DNA from: Clostridia bacterium
Lineage (GTDB): Bacteria > Bacillota > Clostridia > Oscillospirales > CAG-382
Length of the DNA stretch: 43,149 nucleotides
Direction: 5' to 3'
Assembly: GCA_017397955.1 (NCBI GenBank)
Contig: JAFQHL010000005.1
Span: forward strand, 1-43,149
The notes under the pieces were generated by a model. The model made no database searches, was not told the DNA's origin, and saw only the letters and a program-made list of their open reading frames with translations. The first letter of the stretch is position 1; every line of letters starts with the position of its first letter. A program made the translations under genes and the position numbers. Of this stretch, positions 1 to 9,664 are shown piece by piece.

Positions 1-174
1 ATTTTTTGTGCTAACGCCTATAACATGACGGAAAACTTATGAAAACCCATTTATGGGTAGCAGGTAACAAATGCATGGCCGGCAGGCCAATACAGAGCGC
101 ACTTGTGCGTAGCCAGTAGTTTTTAGGGCTATGCCCGAAGAAGAAAAACCGCCCGCTATGCGGGCGGATTTTTA
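1..174 (+). ncRNA. 3' part of a probable structured non-coding RNA
   Basis: No convincing coding frame covers this stretch. It holds several short hairpins in series: ACCCATTTATGGGT near 45-58, GGCCGGCAGGCC near 77-88, GCGCACTTGTGCG near 98-110 and GGGCTATGCCC near 126-136. An intrinsic terminator on the plus strand follows immediately. A run of compact hairpins ending in a terminator is typical of a stand-alone structured RNA. The GTAGCCAGTAG-like stretch between hairpins reminded me of large clostridial RNAs such as the raiA motif, but I cannot confirm a family. The 5' part lies outside the window. It could instead be the 3' UTR of an upstream gene. Confidence 0.45.
149..174. terminator. 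Bidirectional intrinsic terminator
   Basis: A perfect 8-bp stem (CCGCCCGC/GCGGGCGG, loop TAT) is followed on the plus strand by ATTTTTATT and on the minus strand by TTTTTCTTCTT. It can end the putative RNA from the left. It can also end the long minus-strand operon, whose last gene stops at 197. Confidence 0.8.
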
Positions 175-196
175 TTGTATCGCCTTTAAGCTTTTC

Positions 197-1228
197 TTAT
201 GCGTATTTTACTGCAAGCTTTTTAATAAGTGCTTTTATGGGGTTTTGCGCCGCGGACTTTTTTACGTATTCAAAAATTTTGTCCTGTGCATCTTCCCTAA
301 GCAACTGCACGCGAATAAACTTTTCTGCTTCTATATCAGGGTTTTGCGCCGCAGATTTTACTTCGTTGGTTGCACAAATACGCTTTATCTCCGCCCGCAG
401 TCCCTCGTCGTCGGCATCGGGCTTGCGAAGATAGTTAGCGAAGCAGGAAAACGCCATATTGCAAAACTCAACATCCATAGTCCTTTGATACCAAGCGGGC
501 AAATTGTTTTCCTTTATCAGCTCCTTGCGGTGTAGATACAAAGCGCGCCAGTCCTCAAACAAGGTTTTTACGTACTTTCTTGTGCCGCCGCAGGGACGGT
601 AATGGTAAACCGTATCCCCTATAAAGCTTAGGCTTTTTGCCAGTGGCATTACGTGCAATGTAACTACCTGGTCTTCACCCATAAATTTTATGATGTCGGG
701 CACTTCTGTTAAAGCTTTCTTTAAAACAGGGGCTTTATACAGCTTGGCAAACAAAGATACGGGTACGTCGGTAATGCCAAACCAGCTGCAATACTTCTTA
801 TCCATAAATTCTTCATGGGAAAGCTTGTAATTGCCTGTATTTTCGGCTTTAAAATGAAAGTTTCGCCATACCTTGCCAATGCGCCCCACACATAAATCGC
901 AGGAATCCGCACCCTCTATCAAAAGCTTTATTGCATCCTTGGGCAAGGTGTCATCCGCGTCACAATAAGTAATGTAGCCCTCATCGCCGCAGGCGGCAAC
1001 GCCGTCCTTCCTTGCGGCAACACAACCACCGTTTTTCTTGTGTATAACCTGCACACGTGGGTCCTTTTTTGCAAAAGCATCACAAATTGCCCCGCTTCCG
1101 TCGGTAGAGCCATCGTCTACAAGCACAAGCTGAATATTGGTATAGCTTTGCTTCAATATGGATTTTACCGCCGCTTTTATATATTTTTTTGCATTGTAAA
1201 CAGGTACAACAATATATACTTTTTCCAT
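197..1228 (-). CDS. Family 2 glycosyltransferase (GT-A fold)
   Basis: The 343-residue product begins with the GT2 signature VVPVYNAKKYI, then VLVDDGSTDGSG and, near residue 90, the metal/nucleotide-binding YCDADDTLP (DxD-type). These predict transfer of a sugar from a nucleotide-sugar donor to a cell-surface glycan at the inner face of the membrane. The acceptor cannot be told from sequence. No membrane span is obvious. The C-terminal part is lineage-specific and carries the hexapeptide SAAQNP twice, seen in DNA as two near-identical stretches near 240 and 340. It is the last gene of the minus-strand block, 12 bases after the esterase gene, with a poor Shine-Dalgarno sequence, so it may depend on upstream translation. 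The terminator at 149-174 follows it. Confidence 0.88.
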   Translation of the reverse strand: MEKVYIVVPVYNAKKYIKAAVKSILKQSYTNIQLVLVDDGSTDGSGAICDAFAKKDPRVQVIHKKNGGCVAARKDGVAACGDEGYITYCDADDTLPKDAIKLLIEGADSCDLCVGRIGKVWRNFHFKAENTGNYKLSHEEFMDKKYCSWFGITDVPVSLFAKLYKAPVLKKALTEVPDIIKFMGEDQVVTLHVMPLAKSLSFIGDTVYHYRPCGGTRKYVKTLFEDWRALYLHRKELIKENNLPAWYQRTMDVEFCNMAFSCFANYLRKPDADDEGLRAEIKRICATNEVKSAAQNPDIEAEKFIRVQLLREDAQDKIFEYVKKSAAQNPIKALIKKLAVKYA

Positions 1229-1240
1229 AAATTTTTACTA

Positions 1241-2521
1241 TTACTTCTTTTTCTTTTTGCCTGCAACTATACCGCCTATTATTGCGGCAGTAATTGCCGC
1301 CGCACCTGCGGCTATACCTATCTTGGCGTTTTTGGAAAGTCCCTTTGTCGCCTCTGCACTTGCATTGTCCTTGCTGTCGGTGCTTTCGGGCGCGCTTTCC
1401 TCTGCCTTGGCAAACACGGCGTTAATATCCATATCGCCCTTTACCACGCATTGATAATATATTTTGCCGCTGTCATCGGTAATAAACTCTGCTTCTTCGC
1501 CGTTAACAAAGAGACTTTCGGGCTCAAACCCCTCCGCAGGGTCAAATTCAACCGTAAACTCGTCACCGTAGCGGAGGTTTTCAATGCTTTCGCTTAACTC
1601 GTCGCCCTCGGTGGTCAGCACGCTTATTCTGTACTTGCGGCAATCCTCAAACAGCCACTCAAGTAAATAGGGGTCCTTAACCTCGTCCATTGCAGGTCTC
1701 CACGCGTTGTGCCCCTTGCCCGTAAACTCCGTATACTTAACGTCCGCGCCTATTTTTTCCAAGGCGGCAACCATATCACGGGTACCCTGTACGGGCACGG
1801 ATGCATCGTTATCGCTGTGGAAGGTCCACACCTTGATGTCCTTAAGTGCCTCAGCCTTGGTGGGGTCGCCACTGCCGCAGATGGGGAATATGGCGTTAAA
1901 CAGCTCCGGATGGCGCACAGCCAAATCCCATGTGCCGTAGCCGCCCATGGATATACCGCCAAGTATTACGTTTGCCGGGTCTATGTTGTCATTTTTCAAG
2001 GTCTTTAGTATAAGCTCGTACACCGCGTTAAGCTGGGCGGAAATTGCTACCTCATCAGTACCGTAGGAGCCTTGCGCCCAAGGGCTTTCCACCCACTGTG
2101 CACCTTCCGCGCACTGGGGTGCTATAACAACGTAGGGGATATCGGCAAAAGCAGCCTCACCGCTTTCGGAAAGCATATAGTTTACCGTTGCTACTTGGTC
2201 GCTTATCTGCCTTATGTTGTCGTTACCTCTGCCGCCGCTGCCGTGCAGGAATACAAACAGCATCGCCGGCGCGTCCTTATCCTCTGCGTCGTATGCGGGA
2301 GAATAGTATATGCGGTAGGGAAGTGAGGTACCGTCAGAGCTTTCGTAGGTTAAAGCCTCCATTTTGTCAAGCACCTCGTTGGGTAATGCAAAAACAATGT
2401 CATCGTAGTTGATTTTAGAGTCCTGCGTCACATCTGAGCTTTCCGTGGCGGCGGCGCTTATACCCGTAATCACCATGCCGGCAAGAGCGCCCAGCGCAAT
2501 AAGCTTAAAAACGGTCTTCAT
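1241..2521 (-). CDS. Secreted, membrane-anchored alpha/beta-hydrolase (feruloyl/PHB-depolymerase-like esterase)
   Basis: The 426-residue protein opens with a signal peptide. An alpha/beta-hydrolase domain follows at about 60-295: oxyanion loop FLHGSGG (about 91-97), YVVIAPQC, nucleophile elbow GISMGG (Ser191), HSDNDASVPV (probable Asp239) and GKGHNAW (His271). This is the arrangement of secreted esterases of the dienelactone-hydrolase/PHB-depolymerase type; the substrate is unknown. A beta-rich module at about 297-380 resembles the InlB-B-type repeats in the genes at 24498 and 35271. It is followed by a Ser/Glu-rich linker, an Ala/Ile/Gly transmembrane helix and a terminal KKKKK, so the enzyme is probably held outside the membrane. 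The start has a strong GGAGG. The gene sits 12 bases after addA. Its paralogue at 24498 has lost the active site. Confidence 0.82.
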   Translation of the reverse strand: MKTVFKLIALGALAGMVITGISAAATESSDVTQDSKINYDDIVFALPNEVLDKMEALTYESSDGTSLPYRIYYSPAYDAEDKDAPAMLFVFLHGSGGRGNDNIRQISDQVATVNYMLSESGEAAFADIPYVVIAPQCAEGAQWVESPWAQGSYGTDEVAISAQLNAVYELILKTLKNDNIDPANVILGGISMGGYGTWDLAVRHPELFNAIFPICGSGDPTKAEALKDIKVWTFHSDNDASVPVQGTRDMVAALEKIGADVKYTEFTGKGHNAWRPAMDEVKDPYLLEWLFEDCRKYRISVLTTEGDELSESIENLRYGDEFTVEFDPAEGFEPESLFVNGEEAEFITDDSGKIYYQCVVKGDMDINAVFAKAEESAPESTDSKDNASAEATKGLSKNAKIGIAAGAAAITAAIIGGIVAGKKKKK

Positions 2522-2533
2522 AAAAAATCCTCC

Positions 2534-5500
2534 TTATAATTCCGCGGGGTTGCCGCAGTCTATTGCTTTGCCCAAGGCAAAGGAATATATGTATGCCTTT
2601 GTAACCTTTTTACCCGTTACTTTTTCAATGTATAAGCGGTACAGCCCCAGCTGTACGCCGTGGCGTTCAATAAGCAGTTGCTCGTCTCCTTGCCGCACCA
2701 TGTCGGATTTATAATCGACTAAGGTAAAGCCGCCCTCGCTGTTCTCGTAAAAGCAGTCTATAACGCCTTGCAACAACGGCGCCTCACCCTCCTGTTTTTC
2801 AAACAGGTCTTCGCTTACGCGGGTGGTAAAGCGTTTTTCCCTGTAAAGTCGCGGAGACGTTTTCATCTCCTCATACAAGGGCGAAGTAAAAAAGTCTGCA
2901 AGGGCACGCAAATCCATAATAGAGCGTTGTTCTGCGGTTATATAGCCTGCCTCCAAAAGCCTGTCTGCTTCTGCGGGTACATCCGCTTCTGCCCTGTTAA
3001 AGTCGGCAAATTGCATAAACAAATGGTTTGCCGTTCCCCTGCTTGCCGCGCTTGGCTGTTCCTTTGCGCTAAATGCGGGTACGCGCTCCGTAACCAAAGC
3101 TTCGGTGCGGGTAACAAGTTTGCCGTTTGCGCCCTTTTGCAAAACAGAGGCAGAAAACTTTGCCGCGCCGCCCTTTTTGGTTTTCGGTGTCGGTAAAATG
3201 CGCTTCAGGGGTAAATCTGCCCCGCCCTCCGCTTTCATAACAAGGCGCGTGGGTGCAGATACCTCTTTTTGTAAAACGTCTGTTACTCTTACATTATAAA
3301 ACATTTTGCTGTTCAATGCAACAGCCGAAACAAATAAATCTGCATAAGTGCCCTGCTTTTCTTTGTAAAGTCTTTCCTCCAGGCTTTGGGGAAAGCTTGC
3401 TGATATATAAAGCTGTTCCACTGCGCGGGTAAACGCCACGTACAGTATGCGTAGTTCTTCCGCAAGGTTTCGCCTGTCTTCTGCCGCCAGTTCTGCCTGC
3501 CTTAGCAGAGTATTTATGCTAAGCGCCTCCTTCTGGCGTTTAAGCTTTAGGCTTATTCCGCTGTTATAATTGACGGTAATGGGCACGGTTCTGTCTGCAC
3601 CTCTAAGCGCGTTGCCGCAACCAACCACAAACACTACGGGAAATTCCAAGCCCTTGGAACCGTGGATGGTCATAAGCTGTACTCCCTCTGCGGCACTGCT
3701 TTTTTCTGCGGCGGGACTGCTGCCTGTTTCCGCAAGCCGTCCCAAATAGTCCGTAAACACGCTTACGCCCTTGTAGCCTGTGTTTTCCATACCCATAGCA
3801 AGGCGGTAGAAGGCAAGAAGATTTGCCTTGTAATTATCCGCCCTGTCCGCAGGGGCAAAGGACATAATATTGCTTTGCTCATAAACAAACCATAAAAGCT
3901 TGTGAACAGGTAAAAACAAAGCCTTGGTACGGTATACGGTAAGCTCCTTTAAAAAAGCCGCGCATTTAGTGCTGAGCTCTGTACTGCCGCCTTTTTTCAG
4001 CAGTGGTTTTTGCTTTGGCTTTATGTACGCCACCGGATAGGGCTTAAGTCTAAAGCAGGCGTTCTTTTGTCGTATTCCCATGGCGGTGTGGCGTAAATCG
4101 TCAAACAGCGACGTGCCACCGCGGCGGATTTCTGCAAGCTCTGCCGCAGTAAAGCCGTATATGGGGCTACGCAACAACGCCGCCAAGGATATATCGTCCG
4201 TGGGGTTATCTATAACCCGCAAGGCAGATGTGGCAAGCAACACCTCCGGCTGCTTTAAAAGCTCCTCCTTGCCTACGGTAAGGTTTGTGGGCACTCCCAA
4301 CGCGGCAAGTGCGTTGGCGTAACGGCGCAGTACCGATGCTTTGCGGCACAGTATAGCTATATCCTTAGGATTCCTGCCCGCTTTTATAAGCCCTATTACC
4401 TCACGCACCGTGTCATTTAGCTCCGAACTGTCGTCCTCAGCGTTTTCGTATATGTTTACCTTAACCTTTTCACCGCCATCGTCTTCTTTGCCGTGTACAA
4501 GGGCTTCTGTACTGTAGTCTGTTCCCGCGCTTTCCTCGGTATAAATTTTGCCGAAAACGTAATTGCAAAATTCAATAATATTTCCGTTACAACGAAAATT
4601 TTCTTTAAGCAGTACTTTTAGTCCTGCCCCGTTTCCGTCCTCTTTAAAGGCTTCGGAATAGGCAACAAAAATATCGGGGTACGCGTTACGGAAACCGTAA
4701 ATGCTTTGCTTTACGTCCCCTACCATAAATCGCTTTCCGCTGCCAATCAATGCAAAGATCATATCCTGCAAGGGGCTTATATCCTGATATTCGTCAATAA
4801 ATACTTCCTTGTAGGCGGCAGAAAGTTCCTTGCAAAGGGAGGTTCTAACAAGCCCATCCTTGGTTTTTGTAACAAGCAGATTTAAAAAGCATTGCTCACC
4901 GTCCGCAAAATCTATTATGCCGCGCCGCGCTTTTTCCGCGGTGTAGGCGTCGTCCAGTTTAAGCATAAAGCTGCATAATGCATTAAGCACCGTGCCGGTC
5001 ATTTCATACTCGGCTTTCAGTTCTTCTTCGCTACGCAGATATTCTTTAAGCTTTTTGCGGCGGTCCGTAATATTTGTGTACACCTTTACATATTCCTCAC
5101 CGCAGCCCTTGGGACGCCTTAGCGCGGGGCTTTCAGCAAGGGCGGCACAAAACTCGCCATAGCCCTTCTGCACTCCGTCTACTATAGGCATTACCGCTGC
5201 CGCAACCTTATCCGCAAAGCTGTATTGCGTATCATCCTCTGCCAAGTCGTAAAGAGTGTTGCACCAAGCCACAAGGGGTTTTGTACAGTCATACAAAAAC
5301 AGCTGCACCAAATGACCGTGGGGCAAATCAAAAAAGCTAAAACTGCCCTTGCTAAAATCTGCCGCTTCTTCGCCGTATGCCTTTGTCTTTCCCTCTATCC
5401 ATTCCCTGTAAAAAGGGTAAGCACGCAGTTTGCCGTAAAGCTGTACCGTGGCGGAAAGCAGACCGTCGTCGCTTTTATGGCTTGCAAAGTTGTCCAGCAG

Positions 5501-5971
5501 TATGTCAACGGCGGGGTCATCATCTTCGCACATAGTATTAAGTACGCTTTCCGCACTGTCCCACAGTAATGCGGCGCACAAAGCCTCATCACCTACCGAT
5601 GTACCGCCAAGCTCCAGCACCGTTGCGTATTGCTTTACGTATTGCAGACAAAAGCTGTCTATGGTGCCGATATCTGCCGCAGGCAAACTGTAAAGCTGGC
5701 GGATGTACCGCTTGTTTCCGTTGTCGGCGGCGCAAAGAGCATCCAGCCGTTTCGCCAGCTTGGCTTTAAGGTCTGCCGCCGCCGAATTGGTAAAGGTCGC
5801 CACAAGAAAATCCTTAAGCTCTGCACCTTTTTCTATTCTGTCTATAAGCCTGTTTGTCAGCACCGTGGTTTTGCCGCTGCCCGCACCTGCAGAAACAAGC
5901 ATATCGCCCCCTGTGCTGTATATGGCTTTCTTTTGTGCTTCTGTAAACTTCATAGTCATTTTTCCCGTCAT
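2534..5971 (-). CDS. addA: ATP-dependent helicase/nuclease subunit A
   Basis: The 1145-residue UvrD-type helicase has Walker A SAGAGSGKTTVL near residue 30 and the Walker B-type motif DEYQDISPLQD. Further helicase motifs include KQSIYGFRNA, MTIHGSKGLEFP and ILYVAFTRA. The C-terminal RecB-family nuclease motif is GVIDCFYE...LVDYKSD, whose Asp and Lys bind metal. With AddB it forms the heterodimer that resects double-strand breaks until a Chi-like site and loads RecA. The ATG at 5971 is supported by a 4-base ATGA overlap with the addB stop codon. Internal Met codons five and seven residues in are possible alternative starts. Length is close to the usual 1200. It is translationally coupled to addB. 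Confidence 0.96.
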   Translation of the reverse strand: MTGKMTMKFTEAQKKAIYSTGGDMLVSAGAGSGKTTVLTNRLIDRIEKGAELKDFLVATFTNSAAADLKAKLAKRLDALCAADNGNKRYIRQLYSLPAADIGTIDSFCLQYVKQYATVLELGGTSVGDEALCAALLWDSAESVLNTMCEDDDPAVDILLDNFASHKSDDGLLSATVQLYGKLRAYPFYREWIEGKTKAYGEEAADFSKGSFSFFDLPHGHLVQLFLYDCTKPLVAWCNTLYDLAEDDTQYSFADKVAAAVMPIVDGVQKGYGEFCAALAESPALRRPKGCGEEYVKVYTNITDRRKKLKEYLRSEEELKAEYEMTGTVLNALCSFMLKLDDAYTAEKARRGIIDFADGEQCFLNLLVTKTKDGLVRTSLCKELSAAYKEVFIDEYQDISPLQDMIFALIGSGKRFMVGDVKQSIYGFRNAYPDIFVAYSEAFKEDGNGAGLKVLLKENFRCNGNIIEFCNYVFGKIYTEESAGTDYSTEALVHGKEDDGGEKVKVNIYENAEDDSSELNDTVREVIGLIKAGRNPKDIAILCRKASVLRRYANALAALGVPTNLTVGKEELLKQPEVLLATSALRVIDNPTDDISLAALLRSPIYGFTAAELAEIRRGGTSLFDDLRHTAMGIRQKNACFRLKPYPVAYIKPKQKPLLKKGGSTELSTKCAAFLKELTVYRTKALFLPVHKLLWFVYEQSNIMSFAPADRADNYKANLLAFYRLAMGMENTGYKGVSVFTDYLGRLAETGSSPAAEKSSAAEGVQLMTIHGSKGLEFPVVFVVGCGNALRGADRTVPITVNYNSGISLKLKRQKEALSINTLLRQAELAAEDRRNLAEELRILYVAFTRAVEQLYISASFPQSLEERLYKEKQGTYADLFVSAVALNSKMFYNVRVTDVLQKEVSAPTRLVMKAEGGADLPLKRILPTPKTKKGGAAKFSASVLQKGANGKLVTRTEALVTERVPAFSAKEQPSAASRGTANHLFMQFADFNRAEADVPAEADRLLEAGYITAEQRSIMDLRALADFFTSPLYEEMKTSPRLYREKRFTTRVSEDLFEKQEGEAPLLQGVIDCFYENSEGGFTLVDYKSDMVRQGDEQLLIERHGVQLGLYRLYIEKVTGKKVTKAYIYSFALGKAIDCGNPAEL

Positions 5972-8900
5972 CTAAAACGCCGTGTTTCTTTTTCCTGCCT
6001 GCACACCTCGCCGTAGGGGCAGTATACACAGTCGGTTTCTTCCTTTTTAAAGGGGCGTACGCCCATATCGCCGTCAATTATCCTGTCGGCCGTTTCTTTT
6101 ATATGGCAAAAGACCTTCTCTTTGTAGTATTCAAGCTCTTCTTCCGTGGCTGGCTTTGCGCCCACCGCGCCCTTCTTGCCGCGGTCATCCATGGCGGCAA
6201 GCACTGCCTCATTATCGGTTACTATCCCTTTTTGAGTGCCGACTTTTCCGTTTTCCGGCAGTTCAAAACTTCGGTAAAGCACTCCTGCGGGCAGTGCGCC
6301 TTCCGTGTCCGCATCGCAATAGGTATAAAGATAGGATAACATTTGTATCCCTTCTCCACGCTCTATCATAGCAGGGGTAACGGTCTTTTTGCTGCTTTTG
6401 TAGTCCACCACGCGCACGTATTTTTTGCCGTCAACCACGGCGCTGTCCACACGGTCAATAAAGCCGCGGGTCTCCACCCGTCTGCCCTTGGGACTTATCA
6501 GCACTGCAGGTGCAATACCCCCGGCACCTATCTCCACCTCAAAGCCTTCGGGCTTAAATTGGCTGTGGCTAAACTCATCACACAAGCTCTCACACACATA
6601 GGCGGCAACATTTTTAAGCCTGTCTATATGCTTTAAAAGCCGCTTGGTGGGTTTTGCCGGTATAACTGTTTCTATGTATCGGCTTGTAATATGGTCTATC
6701 TCCAGTTCAGTCTCTTTACGGTCGGCAGGCACAAACGCGCCGCTTTCCATACGCTTTTTCATAAACTCTTCCATAACGCGGTGCATATATGTACCCGTAT
6801 CTACAGCCGAAAACCGTATTTTACGGTCGTCACGCAATGCCAGCTCATAACGCAACAAATAGTTAAAGCCGCAGTTGTTGTAGCAGTCAATGCGGGAGTA
6901 AGAAAGTCGTATGCGTTGTACACCTTTTTCTTTTATGTACGCCTCTGCATCCTGCAGAGGTGGTGCGTATGCCTCGCCAAGCGCGTGGTTTTCTCTAAGA
7001 TAAGCCTTAAGCTTTTCGGCAAGCCCTCTGTTTTTAACGTAGGGTAGCTGTTCTGCCGCCGCCTTTAAGCAAAACATATAGTCGCGTTCATCTGCGCCGA
7101 ATTCTTTTAGCTCGTTATGGGGGAACAGGGCTTTAAGCGCGGTAAAAGCGGGTGATGCTCTGCCTCCATTGCCGTTTATGTAGCTTAGGGATAAATATTC
7201 CGACGCCGCCGCCACGCAAACGTAAAAGAAAAAACGCTCTTGGTCTATGGCCTTATCCGTGGGCGGCAAAAGCTCTATACCCTGCTCTTCCAAAAGTGCG
7301 CTTTCCTTGCTGTTAAACACACCGCTTTTCTTGGGCAAAGACGGAAATTCCCCCTCGTTAAGCCCTAGAATAAGCATAGCTTTTACGCCCTCGCTACGCA
7401 TAAGACGCGCATCGCCTATGCTTACCGCGTCGGTATAGGAGGGGATTGCACCCACGTTGCTGTTTTCCAGCATAGCGGAAACAAGTGCGCCAAGTTCGTT
7501 TGCGTTTACGGGCATATCACCTGCAAGGTCGTAAAGCCTTTCAAGAATGTCAAGGCTAAGCCCCCACAGCGCGGCGGTCTTTGCACCGCCGTCGTCGTCA
7601 CCCATATCGGCAAGCCTTTCTGCGGTGGCGGCAAGCTTTTTTGCCGCACCCACCTCTTCCAGATGGTCATATATAAGCCGCACGCCTTTAGCTACGGTAA
7701 GGTCAGGCGCTCTAAGTGCTTCTATAACCGGCGCAACGGATTGTGCAAACGCCGCCTTTGCCTTGTTTATGCTTTTAAGCAAAGCCTCATCCTTTGGGCT
7801 GAAGCTTTCGCGGTATCCCGAGGGATTCATAAGCCACGGCTTTTCCGTAAGCCAGGTTTTACCGCTCAGCCGCCAGCTTTCGCCGTAATGCAAAAGCTCA
7901 TCTGCCGCGCGCTCATCAAGCACCGAAAAACTGCTTTTAAGGTATTTCTTTACCGCCCAAAACGGCGCGTTTTCCGCAGCCATATCCAAAAGTCCTGTTA
8001 TAAACGCACCCAAGGGCTTTGTGGCGGCAGAATCCTTTAATGCAAAATAAAAGGGTATGTTATATTTTTCAAACACCGCATCAAGTATGCCGCTGTAGCT
8101 TTGGGGATGACGGCAGGCAACTGCTATACTGTTAAAATCATAACCTTTTGCCCGCAAGGCATATATTTCCGCCGCCGCCCGCAGGGCTTCCTCATATCTG
8201 TCGGCACAAGCGGCAAAGGATATGCTTTCTGTCTCACTTGGGTAGGGAGCCGCGTTTTGCCACAAATTTGTTTCTGCATAGCGCAGGGCGGGGTCTTGCG
8301 TACGGTAATTTTCTGTTAAAAATACGTCTTGCACTTTGCCAAGACACAGCTTTTTTATTTTTTCGGCACAGTTTAGAGTGTCGCTGAATATGCCGCTTTC
8401 GTCTTCATCTGCCAAAAAGCTTATGTATATATCCTCCGCACTCTCTGCCATCAGCTCTATCAGCTCATACTGAGTGGGGGTAAAGGTGTAAATTCCGTCT
8501 ATAAACAGGCTTGTTCCCTTAAAAAAGTCCTTGCCCTTAAGGGCGGCGGCAAGTCTGCCTGCACCGTCCGTGTCATCGGTTTTTGTATTCCCCAGCAGCT
8601 CTTGATATTTTCTGTATATAAGCACTGCTTCTTTAAGCTTTTGCTTTATACTGCTGTCACTGCTTGCTTTTATGTTCTTTTCTGCTGCTTCCAGCAGGGC
8701 GGGGCTTATCCCCAGCCGTTTAAGGGCGCTTACGGTGTCTGTCAGCTCCTGCAGTATCTCCCCGCGGGGAGCCTTATACAGGCAAAGGTCGTCTGCAAGT
8801 TCTGCGGCGGCACGGCTTATAAGTACCGTTTTACCCAAAGCATCCACGTTTTCCGTAACCAAGCCGCCAATACGGCGGAATACGTGGTTGGGCAGTCGTT

Positions 8901-9087
8901 CAAAGTTTAAAACCTCTGTGCCCAGTGCGGTGGCACCGCTGTTTTCAAGCAGTAATTCTGTGTCTACACTGTTTTGCTCCGGTACCAAAAAAAGGCAGTC
9001 TGCCCCCGCAGACTGCTTTTCCTTTAAACAATTTATAAGATATTCCGTTTTGCCGCTACCTGCGCGACCGAAAATTCTGTGGAGCAT
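5968..9087 (-). CDS. addB: ATP-dependent nuclease subunit B, Fe-S protein
   Basis: The 1039-residue product starts with a P-loop (GRAGSGKT, residues 7-14) in the degenerate helicase half. It ends with a RecB-family nuclease domain (VRVVDYKSSKK). The four cysteines of the AddB 4Fe-4S staple appear visible: one in IDCYNNCGF near residue 750, and the C-terminal CVYCPYGEVC (C-x2-C-x5-C). In AddAB this subunit recognises Chi and cuts the 5' strand. A GGAGG lies five bases before the ATG. The gene starts one base after the spoIIR stop and overlaps addA by four bases, so the three are probably translated from one message. Confidence 0.95.
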   Translation of the reverse strand: MLHRIFGRAGSGKTEYLINCLKEKQSAGADCLFLVPEQNSVDTELLLENSGATALGTEVLNFERLPNHVFRRIGGLVTENVDALGKTVLISRAAAELADDLCLYKAPRGEILQELTDTVSALKRLGISPALLEAAEKNIKASSDSSIKQKLKEAVLIYRKYQELLGNTKTDDTDGAGRLAAALKGKDFFKGTSLFIDGIYTFTPTQYELIELMAESAEDIYISFLADEDESGIFSDTLNCAEKIKKLCLGKVQDVFLTENYRTQDPALRYAETNLWQNAAPYPSETESISFAACADRYEEALRAAAEIYALRAKGYDFNSIAVACRHPQSYSGILDAVFEKYNIPFYFALKDSAATKPLGAFITGLLDMAAENAPFWAVKKYLKSSFSVLDERAADELLHYGESWRLSGKTWLTEKPWLMNPSGYRESFSPKDEALLKSINKAKAAFAQSVAPVIEALRAPDLTVAKGVRLIYDHLEEVGAAKKLAATAERLADMGDDDGGAKTAALWGLSLDILERLYDLAGDMPVNANELGALVSAMLENSNVGAIPSYTDAVSIGDARLMRSEGVKAMLILGLNEGEFPSLPKKSGVFNSKESALLEEQGIELLPPTDKAIDQERFFFYVCVAAASEYLSLSYINGNGGRASPAFTALKALFPHNELKEFGADERDYMFCLKAAAEQLPYVKNRGLAEKLKAYLRENHALGEAYAPPLQDAEAYIKEKGVQRIRLSYSRIDCYNNCGFNYLLRYELALRDDRKIRFSAVDTGTYMHRVMEEFMKKRMESGAFVPADRKETELEIDHITSRYIETVIPAKPTKRLLKHIDRLKNVAAYVCESLCDEFSHSQFKPEGFEVEIGAGGIAPAVLISPKGRRVETRGFIDRVDSAVVDGKKYVRVVDYKSSKKTVTPAMIERGEGIQMLSYLYTYCDADTEGALPAGVLYRSFELPENGKVGTQKGIVTDNEAVLAAMDDRGKKGAVGAKPATEEELEYYKEKVFCHIKETADRIIDGDMGVRPFKKEETDCVYCPYGEVCRQEKETRRFR

Positions 9088-9088
9088 A

Positions 9089-9664
9089 TCAACCTCCGAA
9101 AATCAGCTCTAAAAGCCTGAATTTAAACCTATAGCGGGGAGATTCAGTCTTAAACACCCGGGCGGCACTGTTGTCAAGGCTTAGGGCACCGCCGTTACAC
9201 AGCGGCGGAAACAGCACGCACCACCAGTTTTTACCTTCACCCTCACCAAGCACTATCCTAAGGGAGCGATAAGTGCCTGCGGGAAGTTGTATTTCCCCGT
9301 AGTTGCGGGTGGGGTACTGTTCTTTGCCGTAGCGCAGGGAGGCGCGATAGGGCATCCCCTCCGCTTCCAACACTGCATTTGCCACCGCTACCGCCTTGCT
9401 TGCCGCGGAAACACTAAGCATCTCTGCTTCTTTAAGGCTTTGTGCTTGTCCAAATATCTGCGCTTCAAGGATGGCATCCCGCACCTTAAGCTTTACCGCT
9501 TGGTCGGGACTGCTGTCTGAATTCGCAATTACGTGCAGTCTTATAAGGCTGTCGTAAACCTGCGCCTCTTTACCGATAAGAACCAGGTCACAAAAGCAGA
9601 CCGCCGCAATACACAGCACAAGGCATAGTGTAAGTGATTTTAAGCCCAATTTTTTTGTATTCAT
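9089..9664 (-). CDS. spoIIR: Stage II sporulation protein R
   Basis: The 191-residue protein has a hydrophobic N-terminal signal/anchor (about 8-30). The SpoIIR core follows: RLHVIANSDSSPDQAVKLKV, then EIQLPAGTYRSLRIVLGEGEGKNWWCVLFPPLC. In model sporulators SpoIIR is made in the forespore and secreted into the intermembrane space. There it triggers SpoIIGA to process pro-sigma-E in the mother cell. It is a little shorter than many homologues. The Shine-Dalgarno sequence is weak (GGCGG three bases from the ATG). The 84-base gap after ispE could hold a forespore promoter, but I could not identify a clear sigma-F site. Its tight link to addB suggests it is also transcribed during growth, or that addAB is transcribed in the forespore. 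Confidence 0.93.
   Translation of the reverse strand: MNTKKLGLKSLTLCLVLCIAAVCFCDLVLIGKEAQVYDSLIRLHVIANSDSSPDQAVKLKVRDAILEAQIFGQAQSLKEAEMLSVSAASKAVAVANAVLEAEGMPYRASLRYGKEQYPTRNYGEIQLPAGTYRSLRIVLGEGEGKNWWCVLFPPLCNGGALSLDNSAARVFKTESPRYRFKFRLLELIFGG

Noticed and set aside
238..360. Two near-identical 18-base stretches (GGGTTTTGCGCCGC...)
   Set aside because: They encode the repeated SAAQNP peptide within the glycosyltransferase and look like a local internal repeat, not a mobile or CRISPR repeat.
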